Source: Deltaproteobacteria bacterium (GTDB lineage: Bacteria; Myxococcota; Kuafuiibacteriia; Kuafuiibacteriales; Kuafuiibacteriaceae). From it: a DNA stretch of 64,000 nucleotides. This document shows, in pieces, positions 31,722 through 40,256 of this stretch (the first letter of the stretch is position 1; each line of letters opens with the position of its first letter). The notes below the pieces were generated by a model. That model was not told where the DNA came from and ran no database searches. It was given only the letters and a program-made list of their open reading frames with translations. The position numbers were made by a program, and so were the translations under genes. The stretch spans positions 124,001 through 188,000 of the forward strand of contig JACKEN010000008.1 in NCBI GenBank assembly GCA_020632995.1. Reading direction: 5' to 3'.

Positions 31722-34056
31722 TCCCCGCTTGGGTCCGGTGTCGCTGGACCCGACGTTGGCCCGTTTCCGTCGGGCTCTGCGCCGCTCTGATCGACGTCAC
31801 CTCTACCTCCTCGTCTTGGAGCGGCCCGCTGATGCTCCAAACACCATCGACTTGATCCAAGCGGAGCGTCCCGCCGCGCCCCTCCGTCTCCTGAGCGCTG
31901 CCGATGGCATCGATGCGCTGGCCGCGCCACAAGAGGGGGCGGCGGTCACGGTGCTGGATCTTACCCTAGACGGTGGCCGCCCGGAGTTGGTGCGCGAGCT
32001 GCTGCAGCGCTTCAACGAGCGCCGTAACCTGGTGATGGAGCGCCTCGGGGGTGAGCTGGTCATCCTCCTGACGCCTTCGCAGGAGCGTGCTGTGGCGCGG
32101 TTCGCGCCCGATGTCTGGGCCATCCGGAGCGGTGCGTATCTCATTGGCGGAGGGGACGACGGTCTGGAGACCGTCACCGGGCGGGATTCATCGCCCGTTT
32201 CAGAAACCCCACTGGAGCCGCTGATCGAGGAGGTCGCACAGGCGCGACGTGCCCTCGAACGACAAGCCGACCCGGGCACCGTGCTTCAGGTCGCCGCCGC
32301 CCTGATCCGTATTGCGGAAGAGGGCTTGCACCGGGACTCGCGGGTTGCGGACTGGGCGAGGGAGAGCCTGGCGCTCCTACGGTCGTTGGCAACGGAGCCG
32401 GAGCACGATCCGGGCGAGATCGAAGGGCTCAAGGCACGGGCACTTCTTGCGTTGGGTGGCGCACTGGAGAAAGAGGGAGAAGCTGAGGAGTCGGTGCAAT
32501 GCACCGCGGAGGCTGTCGATGTCCTCCGCGGGCTGTCGAAGGCCCAGCCGCGGGCGCATCTACGCGAGCTCGCACGGGCACTCCGCCGACTCGGCGAGCG
32601 CCTCGCCAAGATCGGCAACCTGCAAGATGGCCTTGAGGCAACTCAGGAGGCCGTGCAGATCGCACGGGGTTTGGCCAGGGAGCACTCCGCGTTTCTCCCC
32701 GACCTGGCCAATGGCCTCAGCAACCTGAGCAACATCTTTCGAGGGCTGGGCCGAAGGGAGGAGGCCCTGGCTGCTGCCCAGGAGGCCGTCGACTGGTATC
32801 GGCAGCTGGTGCAGGTACGCCCCGCCTTCTTTCTCTCGCACTTGGCGAGCAGCCTCAACAACCTGGGTATTGCATTCAGTGAGTTGGGACGACGCGAGGA
32901 AGCGCTTGGGGCAGCCGAGGAATCAGTGGCGGCCTGCAGGACGCTGGCGAAGAACGCCCCGAACCCCTTCCTCGACATGCTTGCTGCTAGCCTGACCAAC
33001 CTCGGCGCGAGGTTTGATGCTCTCGGTCGGCGGGAGGAGGCCTTGGTGGCCACGGAGGAAGCAGTCGATCTCTACAGGACTCTGGCACAGACACGGCCCG
33101 AGTCTTCCCGTGCAGACCTTGCTGCCAGCCTCAACAACCTGAGCGTGATGCTGGGCGCCATGGGGCAACCGGGGCAGGCGCTGGAGCCAATCCTCGAGGC
33201 GGTGGAGATCCGACGGACGCTCGCGCAGACCCGACCCGACCTGTTTCTCCCAGGGTTGTACAAGGGCCTTGGCAACCTGGGCCTGCAACTCAACGCTTTG
33301 GGTCGGCACGATGAGGCGATTGAGGCCACGAGGGAGGCTGCAGAGGGCTTCCGGGCACTGACGCAGAGCCAGCCGGCCGTGTTCCTGCCCGACCTTGCGA
33401 CCAACCTGAATAACCTCGGCATGATGCTCAACGCGGTGGGCCGGAGTGAGGAAGCGCTCGAGGTTACGCGGGAGTCCGTGGAGAGCCTGCACGAACTCGT
33501 ACGTTATTGGCCCGATGCGTTTCTCCCGACGCTGGCAGGGAGTCTCAACACCCTTGGTATCCAACTCGAGGCTCAAGGTCGCCATGAAGAGGCACTCGAG
33601 GCTCTGATCGAGTCGCGGCGACTCCACCTCGTACTTGTGGCGTCCCACTCCGACGCTTTCAGTTCCAGTTTCGCCATGACCCTCAAGAACCTGGGGGCTG
33701 TTCTCGGGGCTCTCGGCCGGCATCAGGAGGCGTTGGAGGCTACGCGCGAGGCCGTGGAGCGCTACCGCGCCCTGGCCGAGTCGCACTCAGCAGCGTTCGT
33801 CGCCGATCTGGCAGGTGCCCTGAACAACCTGGCTGCGATCCTCAGCGCTCTCGAGCGCCATGGGGAAGCCTTGGACGCCGCTCGAGAGGCGGTCCAGCTC
33901 TATGCGGGTCTGTACCCAACGCGCCCCGCTGCGATTGCGCATGACCTTGGCCGGTCCGCGCAGACGTATCACGGAGCCCTGGTAGCCAATGGTCAGGATC
34001 CGGAGTCCGATCCCCTCCTGCGCGAGGTACGGGCTGGTGGCATTCGAGCAGGTTGA
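31708..34056 (+). CDS. TPR-repeat protein with N-terminal conflict-system-like domain
   Basis: 782 residues. The first ~165 residues form an alpha/beta domain (HLYLLVLERPADAPNTIDLI, LVILLTPSQERAVARFAPDV, WAIRSG) resembling the N-terminal module of several bacterial STAND/TPR immune-type proteins, in which LVLWLP...APDLWSWRSG is a common landmark. After a linker, about ten TPR-like units of 46 residues run from ~265 to ~750 with the pattern EAVxxxRxLAxxxPxxFLPDLAxSLNNLGxxLxALGRxEEALEATR. Such regular repeats usually sense or scaffold protein ligands. No enzymatic effector domain is seen, so effector activity, if any, must lie in the ATPase partner or the N-terminal domain. Third codon positions are noticeably richer in A/T than in adjacent genes, hinting at transfer. 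Confidence 0.8.
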   Translation: MSGRDPRLGPVSLDPTLARFRRALRRSDRRHLYLLVLERPADAPNTIDLIQAERPAAPLRLLSAADGIDALAAPQEGAAVTVLDLTLDGGRPELVRELLQRFNERRNLVMERLGGELVILLTPSQERAVARFAPDVWAIRSGAYLIGGGDDGLETVTGRDSSPVSETPLEPLIEEVAQARRALERQADPGTVLQVAAALIRIAEEGLHRDSRVADWARESLALLRSLATEPEHDPGEIEGLKARALLALGGALEKEGEAEESVQCTAEAVDVLRGLSKAQPRAHLRELARALRRLGERLAKIGNLQDGLEATQEAVQIARGLAREHSAFLPDLANGLSNLSNIFRGLGRREEALAAAQEAVDWYRQLVQVRPAFFLSHLASSLNNLGIAFSELGRREEALGAAEESVAACRTLAKNAPNPFLDMLAASLTNLGARFDALGRREEALVATEEAVDLYRTLAQTRPESSRADLAASLNNLSVMLGAMGQPGQALEPILEAVEIRRTLAQTRPDLFLPGLYKGLGNLGLQLNALGRHDEAIEATREAAEGFRALTQSQPAVFLPDLATNLNNLGMMLNAVGRSEEALEVTRESVESLHELVRYWPDAFLPTLAGSLNTLGIQLEAQGRHEEALEALIESRRLHLVLVASHSDAFSSSFAMTLKNLGAVLGALGRHQEALEATREAVERYRALAESHSAAFVADLAGALNNLAAILSALERHGEALDAAREAVQLYAGLYPTRPAAIAHDLGRSAQTYHGALVANGQDPESDPLLREVRAGGIRAG

Positions 34057-34226
34057 GTTGACGAACAGCGGCCTCCAGGGGCCGAGCTTCACGCGGGAGC
34101 GGAGCGACCTCACCAAGGGCACAGCGACACCGGCGCATTACTCCCGTCGGTGCTCATGGTTGAGGAGTCGGCATGGCGAGGACGGGCCGATTCGCTGGCC
34201 GCGCCCCCAATGAAATTCACTCGCGC
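34057..34226. other. 170-bp gap with no recognisable feature
   Basis: This gap separates the TPR gene from the convergent metallo-beta-lactamase gene. I find no ORF with a ribosome binding site, no strong hairpin followed by T residues, and no repeat. Confidence 0.5.
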
Positions 34227-35894
34227 TCAGCGGCAGGGCGGGTTCGGGCCGTTCGGGGTCCCGAGGTCCGTGGCGTACTCGAGCGTGGCCAGGCACCACG
34301 TCGCGGGGTCATCGTTGCTGTTGGCGTCGCCCTGGTTCGGGTCGAGGCTCATGCTCGCTCCCGCCCTGAGCGGGAAGCCGCTCTTCCACGCCACGCGGTC
34401 GATGACCTGGCCGTCGCAGACCAGCTCGAGCTCGTCCTCGCTGTTGGCGAGGGTGAGGCCGCTGCCGTAGACCACGGTGGGGGTGAAGCCGGGGTCGGCG
34501 GAGCGGGCGAAGGTGATGGCGGCGCCCGCGGGCACGAGGACGCCGTCGGCGAGGGTGATGGCGTCCCGGCCGTCGTCCCGGATCCAGCAGCCGGTGAGGT
34601 CGTAGGCCTGGGCGGGGTCCACCGCGGCCAGCTCGAACCACTCGCCCTGGCTGTCGGAGAGGGCGTCCGGGTTCGTCATGATCTCAGTGAAATTCAGATC
34701 TCCGGGCCCCGGGGCGAGGGGCGAGGGGCCGCCGTCGCAGCCGCCTGCCACGGTGCAGGTGAAGTTGACGAGCTGGGTGGGCCGGTCGGTGGCGCTCGAG
34801 GCGTCGCCCAGGCTGGCCACCTCGTAGCGGCCGCCGGTGGCGAAGATCCCGATCGTGCCGTCGGCCACCAGGGGCTGCACCAGGGCCTCCGCCGGGCACA
34901 CCGTGGCGCCGGCCTGGGTCTGGACCACCCGCTGGATGGGGAGGTCGGCCAGGGACTGGTAGGTGTCGCAGCCGGGGTGCCCGTAGGTGTTCTGGGCGCT
35001 CACCGAGATGACGCCCACCTCGGGTCGCAGGGCGGCGAGGAACTCGGGGCTGCTGGCGTTGTCGCCGCCGTGATGGCCGAGGTGCAGCACCTCGAGGTCG
35101 ACCCCCCGGGCGGCAAGGGCCGCGCCGAGCACCGGCTCCACCCGGGCGTTCTCGCTCCCGTGGGGGCGGCCGGTCAGGTCGCCGGTGACGAGGAAGTCGA
35201 AGCCGCCAGGGCCGCTGATCAGCACTGCGATGGAGCGCTCATTGGCGGTGTTCACGTAGGGGACGCGGTCCGGGGTGTCGATGACGTAGCCGTCGCCTGC
35301 AACCACGGTTGCAGAGTAGCCCCCGCCGAGCTCGAAGGACCGCCCGAGGTTGTCGCCGTCGCGCACCACCACGTGCTCCACCCCGCGGGCCTCGTCCCTC
35401 GCCACGCAGGTGAGGTAGAAGTCCAGGGTGCTGCTGGTGGCGGGGAGCACGCCGAGGTCGATGATGGCCTTTTGGGCCGCGTGCGGGCCGGGCGTGCACG
35501 CGTCGTCGGCCCACAGCACGGAGTCGCCGCCGAGCACCCGCGCGAAGCCCCCGATGTGGTCGGAGTCGTAGTGGGTGGCCACCACGAACTCGATCTCGTC
35601 GATTCCCGCGCCCTCGAGCACCTCGGTGACGATGCGCCCGCCGTCGGGCCGGAGCTTGCCGGAGTCGATGAGCATCGCGACCCGATGGCCGCCGCGCGCG
35701 GGGGGCCCGAGCACCAGGGTGGCGTCGCCGTTGCCGACGTCGATCGCGTAGATCGACAGGTCGCCCCGCGGCGTGAAGTCCGGGTAGGCGCCCACGCCCT
35801 CGCTGGTCTCGGTGCCGGTCGGCGCCGGGCCACAGCTGGCCATCGCGGTCATTCCGACCACGAAGGCGGTGCTCCAGGCGGGCCCGAATCGCAC
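34227..35894 (-). CDS. Lipoprotein with ComEC-type metallo-beta-lactamase and lamin-tail domains
   Basis: About 555 residues from the GTG at 35894, which gives a lipoprotein signal (STAFVVGMTAMASC). Residues ~35-330 are a metallo-beta-lactamase domain of the ComEC/Rec2 type: SIYAIDVGNGDATLVLG, the metal motif THYDSDHIGG (HxDxDH form), FLVTGDLTG and LHLGHHGGDNAS. Residues ~430-555 are a lamin-tail domain (LNFTEIMTNPDALSDSQGEW, LTGCWIRDDGRDAI, ending in the usual WKSGFPLRAG...). MBL-fold and LTD pairs occur in secreted nucleases, so an extracellular nuclease or hydrolase is likely. A TATAGT sequence lies 9 bp before the start, compatible with a very short or absent leader. Confidence 0.82.
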   Translation of the reverse strand: MRFGPAWSTAFVVGMTAMASCGPAPTGTETSEGVGAYPDFTPRGDLSIYAIDVGNGDATLVLGPPARGGHRVAMLIDSGKLRPDGGRIVTEVLEGAGIDEIEFVVATHYDSDHIGGFARVLGGDSVLWADDACTPGPHAAQKAIIDLGVLPATSSTLDFYLTCVARDEARGVEHVVVRDGDNLGRSFELGGGYSATVVAGDGYVIDTPDRVPYVNTANERSIAVLISGPGGFDFLVTGDLTGRPHGSENARVEPVLGAALAARGVDLEVLHLGHHGGDNASSPEFLAALRPEVGVISVSAQNTYGHPGCDTYQSLADLPIQRVVQTQAGATVCPAEALVQPLVADGTIGIFATGGRYEVASLGDASSATDRPTQLVNFTCTVAGGCDGGPSPLAPGPGDLNFTEIMTNPDALSDSQGEWFELAAVDPAQAYDLTGCWIRDDGRDAITLADGVLVPAGAAITFARSADPGFTPTVVYGSGLTLANSEDELELVCDGQVIDRVAWKSGFPLRAGASMSLDPNQGDANSNDDPATWCLATLEYATDLGTPNGPNPPCR

Positions 35895-36146
35895 GGCGCC
35901 TACTATAGCCGCGAATGTGACGCGGAGGTGGCCGCCAGACGGCCGATGCGCAACAACGCTGGCGCACATCGACACGTGCGCCAGGTCACTTGCATGGGTT
36001 GTCGAGCAGGTCAGCTTGCGAGATCGCGCCCGCGCCGCACTTCGGTTCATCCCCGCCAGCATCGCTCGGGCCGACCTCTCTGGCGTGCGAGGGGCCGCGA
36101 ACCGCCCCAAGCCGACCGAGCACCGGGGGGTGTGGCCTCGGGGCCA

Positions 36147-37571
36147 CTATGGCGTGATGGCGATGGCCTCGGGGATCTGCTCGAAGCCCATCCCCAGGTC
36201 GAGCTGGCCCAGGTCCCGGACGGTGCCGGGGGCGTCCACCGCGAGGCGGGCGACGTTGGACATGCCGTTGGTGTCCACCGAGGGGACTAGGGTGAGGCCG
36301 CTGAGGCTGCCGCGGGTGACCATCGCCATCTGGGTGGCGAGGCCGATGCCCGCGATCTCGCCCACCACGGTCCAGCCCAGGGCGCCCGGGGTGAGCACCG
36401 CTACGCGGTTCGACTCCGCGCGCGACGCAAGCAGGGTTGCGCCGTCGGGCGCGAAGAGGACCTGGGTGAGGTTGGTGAGGCCGGTGAGGCGCGCCGCGCT
36501 CACAAGCGTCTCGCCCGAGACGGTGAGCACCGCCAGCTCGTCCGCCTCGTTCGAGAAGTCCAGGCCGTTCGGGACCATGAAGGTGGTGCCGTCGGGGGAG
36601 AGGGCCACGTTCTCGGCCGACAGGTAGTCGGTGAAGATGTCGAAGGCGCCGCGCTCCACGAAGCCGCCCCCCGGCTGCAGCGCGAGCACCCGCACGTCGC
36701 GCAGATCCTGGGGATCGAACAGGGCCTGGCCGCCCGCCACCCACAGGGTGACGCCGTCGGGGGCCAGCGCGGCGCCGTTGGCCAGGCGCAGGGGGAAGAA
36801 GAGGGCGGTGTCGACCGTGAGGTGGCCGTCGCAGGCGAGGCGCACCGTCGACAGGCCCCCGCCAGAGGTGGAGTTCGTGCCGGTCACCACCACCGTCTGG
36901 CCGTCCGGGAGCAGCGTGAGGTCGCCGTAGCCGGCGGGGGGGAGGGTGACCTGGTCGATGATCGCGAGGTCCTGCGGGCCGCTCACCCGCACGCTGACCA
37001 GGGTGCCGTCTTCGCCGAGCACCAGCGCGACGTCGCCCCGGGGCACGAAGGCGATGCGGGCCACCCGCGTGCCCACGTCGAGGCGCTGCCCCACGTCGGT
37101 GAGGGTCGCGTCGGGGGCGAGGGAGAGGCTCCGGATGGTGGTGCCGGGGACCTGCGGGTCGCTGGTGAAGGGGTGGGAGGTCAGCACGACCCGCGGGCCG
37201 TCGGCGGGTCCGAGCTGATCGAACCCGCAAGCGGGGTTGCTCCCCGCGTCCGCCTGCCCCGCGTCGACGTCGCCGGCATCGACCTCACCCGCGTCCGGTG
37301 CGCCGGAGTCGGCGACGCTCGCGTCCTCGCCCGCGTCGGACGCCACCCCGGCGTCGTCCGGCGAGCCGGAGTCCGGGAGCTGGGCGTCGGAGATGGACCC
37401 GGCGTCCTGGCCCACCGGGAGCACTGTCTCGCCCGCGCACGCCAGGAGCGCCACCAGCGGGAGCGCCAGGAGGACTTCGCAAGCGGAGCGCGAAGCCGGG
37501 CGCCGCTCGGGGGGTGGGACGGCTCCGCCGGCCCGTGACCCCATGATGTGTCGAAGCAATGGGCGTCTCAC
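36147..37571 (-). CDS. Beta-propeller-like lipoprotein with Asp-Ala-Gly linker
   Basis: 474 residues from the GTG that overlaps the upstream gene's stop (GTGA); an ATG at 37544 is an alternative start. The lipobox follows LLALPLVALLAC. An unusual low-complexity linker of alternating Asp, Ala, Gly and Ser (~45-110) is typical of Myxococcota lipoproteins. The body has seven or so similar blades (LLPDGQTVVVTGTNS, ALAPDGVTLWVAGGQ, ALSPDGTTFMVPNG, LFAPDGATLLASR), so a YVTN/LVIVD-type propeller is likely. The N-terminal 25 codons come from a dispersed repeat (copy B), suggesting the repeat inserted at or near the original start. Function unknown; probably surface exposed. Confidence 0.72.
   Translation of the reverse strand: MRRPLLRHIMGSRAGGAVPPPERRPASRSACEVLLALPLVALLACAGETVLPVGQDAGSISDAQLPDSGSPDDAGVASDAGEDASVADSGAPDAGEVDAGDVDAGQADAGSNPACGFDQLGPADGPRVVLTSHPFTSDPQVPGTTIRSLSLAPDATLTDVGQRLDVGTRVARIAFVPRGDVALVLGEDGTLVSVRVSGPQDLAIIDQVTLPPAGYGDLTLLPDGQTVVVTGTNSTSGGGLSTVRLACDGHLTVDTALFFPLRLANGAALAPDGVTLWVAGGQALFDPQDLRDVRVLALQPGGGFVERGAFDIFTDYLSAENVALSPDGTTFMVPNGLDFSNEADELAVLTVSGETLVSAARLTGLTNLTQVLFAPDGATLLASRAESNRVAVLTPGALGWTVVGEIAGIGLATQMAMVTRGSLSGLTLVPSVDTNGMSNVARLAVDAPGTVRDLGQLDLGMGFEQIPEAIAITP
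37476..37535 (+). repeat. Dispersed repeat, copy B
   Basis: Matches copy A (11608-11673) over a 27-bp left block with one mismatch (TTCGCAAGCGGAGCGCG and flank) and an identical 25-bp right block. The middle is shorter than in copy A and the hairpins are weaker. It lies inside the N-terminal coding part of the propeller lipoprotein, on the opposite strand relative to that gene. Confidence 0.6.
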
Positions 37572-39577
37572 GCGATGAAGAGGTCGTCGGCGCGGGGGGC
37601 CTTCACCGCGGCGTCCACCACCCCTCGCCGGGCCAGATCGGCCATGATCTCGGCCAGCTCGGGCTGGTAGGCGCCCCGGGCCGCGTTCTCGGCCAGCTTC
37701 TCACCCAGGAGGCCGGCGTTCACCCCCGCGTCGCCGCGGCAGAACGGCTTGGCGGCGAGGGCCGCGGTGTCCTCCAAGAGGCGCACCAGCTCCTGGGCGA
37801 GGGAGTCGGAGCCGGGGTCGCCGATCCCGGCGAGGAGCGCCGCGGTGCCGGGCCCGCCCAGGTTCAGGCGCTCGAAGAGCGCGGCGGCCCGCTCGCCCCG
37901 CGGGGCGATGTGCTCCGCCCGCTCCTCCGCGCTCAGGCGCCGGGGAGCGGCGAGGATCGACACCGGGGCCTCCAGGTCGCCGAGGCTGAGCCACGGCGCG
38001 GCCGCGCTCACCTGGTTCACCAGCTTGGGGCCGTAGGCCCTGGCGCGCTGCAAGACCTCCTGCACACCTCGATCGCCGAAGAACGCGTCGGTCAGCCGCC
38101 CCACGTTCGCGCTGTGCCCGGCCTTGCCGTGCATCGCGTCGGCCCGGGCCAGCAGGCTCGAGACCGCCTTCGGCGCCGGCTCGGCTCCCAGCGCCTCGAG
38201 GCCCTCCAGCTTGAAGGCCTGCAGCGCTGCCGCCTGCCGGGTGAAGGCGGCGGGGGCCGCGTCCACACCCTTCGGCCACGCGGCCCGGAGGGCGGCCACC
38301 GCGTCCCCGAAGGTGGCCTCGGTGACCTTCGCCGCGACCACCGCGGGGGCGGGCCGCGCGGGGCTGGTCAAGCGGGGCTGCGGCTCCGGGGCGGGGAGGG
38401 CGGATGGCCGCGCGGGGCTCTGCAGGCGGGGCTGCAGCTCCGGGGCGGGGAGGGCGGAGGGCCGCGCCGGGCTCGGCAGGCGGGGCTGCGGCTCAGGGGC
38501 GGGGAGGGCGGCCTGGGCCTCGCGGCCGGTGAGCCGAGGCTGCACCGGCGGGGCGGGGAGCGCGGCGGCCTCCTCGGGGGCGGTCAACCTGGCCTGCGCC
38601 TCGGGCGCGGGGAGGGCGGCGAGCCGATCGGGCCCGGTCAAGCGGGGTTGCACCGGCGGGGCGGGGAGCGCCGCCCGCTCCTCGGGCCCGGTCAACCGGG
38701 GTTGCACGGGCGGGGCGGGGAGCGCCGCCCGCTCCTCGGGACCCGTCAACCGAGGCTGCACTGCCAGGGCCTGTGGCGTCAGCGGCGCGCCGGGGCGGGC
38801 CCCCGAGGGCGGGTTGGCGCCGTACATGCTCGCGTGGGCGGGGCCGAAGCCGAAGCCCGCGAACCAGGAGAGCACCGGCGCCACCAGGGGGTGGGTCTTG
38901 AGCTTCTGCCAAGTGTCCTTGGCGCGCCCCATCAGGGTGCGGCCGAACTCCTTCACCGAGGCCCACCAGCCGCCCTGGGCCTTCGCGGGCCCGGCGGTGT
39001 CTTCGGCCTGACGGGCCTCATCGGCCGCCGGAGTGTAGGTCAGCCGGAGCGGGGCCTCGGCCGCGGTCAGGCGCAGCGGCTCGGCCTGGGCGGGCGCCGC
39101 GGCGGGCTCTGGTCGCGCGGGCGGGGGTGAGACCGGCACCAGGGGCTGCGGGCGCCAGACCACCAGCGCGCCGCCGGTGCCGAGGCGCGGCGTGGTGCCG
39201 AGGAGCATGGCCTCCTGCGGGCCGAGGCGCTGGCCGGCCAGCATGCCGAGGAGCGGGGCTCGCGACGCCGCGGTGCCGTAGCGCTTGGTGAGCTGGGTGA
39301 CGGATGGGACCTGGGCCAGGTCCAGCAGCCGCCCCACCGTCATGTCCCCCGCCGCCGCGGTGACGTCCTTCATGCGGCGGAGGGTGGCGTTGTCCTTGAC
39401 CAGCTGATCCGGGCTCACCCGCGTGAAGAGGCCGCCCTCGTCCCGCGGGCGCTCGAGCGCCTCGCGCCGGGACTGATCTGCGAGCCGATCCCGCAGCGCC
39501 TCGAGCTGCTGCCGGGTGTCGTCGTCCACCAGCTGGGAGATGGGCGTGCCGCGGGGCGGGAGGACGGACTTGGTCAC
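37568..39577 (-). CDS. Protein with eight 18-residue Pro-rich tandem repeats
   Basis: 669 residues, GTG start. The N-terminal ~270 residues include helical segments (DDDTRQQLEALRDRLADQS, GGWWASVKEFGRTLMGRAKD). Residues ~275-420 are tandem 18-residue units with consensus VQPRLTGPEERAALPAPP, about eight copies, the last partial. The C-terminal ~240 residues are helical (LTDAFFGDRGVQEVLQRARA, TAALLAGIGDPGSDSLAQEL) and end in DDLFIA. There is no signal peptide or enzymatic motif. Such repeats are likely to be an extended spacer, and the copies differ enough to show they are maintained. It overlaps the next gene by 4 bp (GTGA). I recognise no family. Confidence 0.72.
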   Translation of the reverse strand: MTKSVLPPRGTPISQLVDDDTRQQLEALRDRLADQSRREALERPRDEGGLFTRVSPDQLVKDNATLRRMKDVTAAAGDMTVGRLLDLAQVPSVTQLTKRYGTAASRAPLLGMLAGQRLGPQEAMLLGTTPRLGTGGALVVWRPQPLVPVSPPPARPEPAAAPAQAEPLRLTAAEAPLRLTYTPAADEARQAEDTAGPAKAQGGWWASVKEFGRTLMGRAKDTWQKLKTHPLVAPVLSWFAGFGFGPAHASMYGANPPSGARPGAPLTPQALAVQPRLTGPEERAALPAPPVQPRLTGPEERAALPAPPVQPRLTGPDRLAALPAPEAQARLTAPEEAAALPAPPVQPRLTGREAQAALPAPEPQPRLPSPARPSALPAPELQPRLQSPARPSALPAPEPQPRLTSPARPAPAVVAAKVTEATFGDAVAALRAAWPKGVDAAPAAFTRQAAALQAFKLEGLEALGAEPAPKAVSSLLARADAMHGKAGHSANVGRLTDAFFGDRGVQEVLQRARAYGPKLVNQVSAAAPWLSLGDLEAPVSILAAPRRLSAEERAEHIAPRGERAAALFERLNLGGPGTAALLAGIGDPGSDSLAQELVRLLEDTAALAAKPFCRGDAGVNAGLLGEKLAENAARGAYQPELAEIMADLARRGVVDAAVKAPRADDLFIA

Positions 39578-39658
39578 GGCGCCCCCAGCCTAGCCTCATC
39601 CGGTACAGGTAGGCAACCAGCGCACTTTTCGCGGGTGTTCTGCCCGCGCCGGTCCAGC

Positions 39659-40147
39659 TCAGCCGAGCGCGGCGTCGATCGCGGCCCGGAGCTCCGGGGC
39701 CTCGGGCGGGGTGCGGGGCGAGAAGCGGGCGAGCACGCGGCCGTCCTTGCCCACCAGGAACTTAGCGAAGTTCCAGGAGATATCGCCCGGTCCATCCGGC
39801 GCGGTGGGCGCCTGGGTGAGGTGCGTGTACAGGGGCGAGCGGCCCGCGCCGTTGACCTCGAGCTTCTCGAACATCGGGAAGGTCACCCCGTAGCGGGTGC
39901 TGCAGAAGGTCTTGATCTCCTCCGCGGTCCCCGGCTCCTGGGCCCCGAACTGGTTACAGGGAAACCCGAGGACCGCGAACCCGCGGGGCGCGAGGGCCTC
40001 GTGCAGGGCCTCGAGGCCCGAGTACTGCGGGGTCAGGCCGCACTGGGAGGCGACGTTCACCAGCAGGAGGACCTGGCCGGAGTAGTCCGCCAGGGCCTTG
40101 GGCTGGCCATCGAGGGTGTTCAGGGTGAAGTCGTGCACGCTCGCCAT
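39659..40147 (-). CDS. Glutathione peroxidase family protein (thiol peroxidase)
   Basis: 162 residues, the normal size. It has the peroxidatic motif NVASQCGLTPQYSGLEAL with Cys (not selenocysteine), then GFPCNQFGAQEPG with the second Cys, and WNFAKFLVGKDGRVLARF. These define the cysteine-type GPx family, which reduces hydrogen or lipid peroxides, usually with thioredoxin in bacteria. No signal peptide is present, so it acts in the cytoplasm. A Met start at MASVHDFTLNTLDG is well placed; the frame is open further upstream but unrelated to the family. Confidence 0.92.
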   Translation of the reverse strand: MASVHDFTLNTLDGQPKALADYSGQVLLLVNVASQCGLTPQYSGLEALHEALAPRGFAVLGFPCNQFGAQEPGTAEEIKTFCSTRYGVTFPMFEKLEVNGAGRSPLYTHLTQAPTAPDGPGDISWNFAKFLVGKDGRVLARFSPRTPPEAPELRAAIDAALG

Positions 40148-40256
40148 GGCTCCCTCGTAGTGGGGCTCGGGCCGCGCGGCAAGGGCCTTCGCCGCGCAAT
40201 ACACCTTGCCACGTCCCCTCGCTGCCATAGGCAAGCGCCCCCGGGTGGCCCATATT

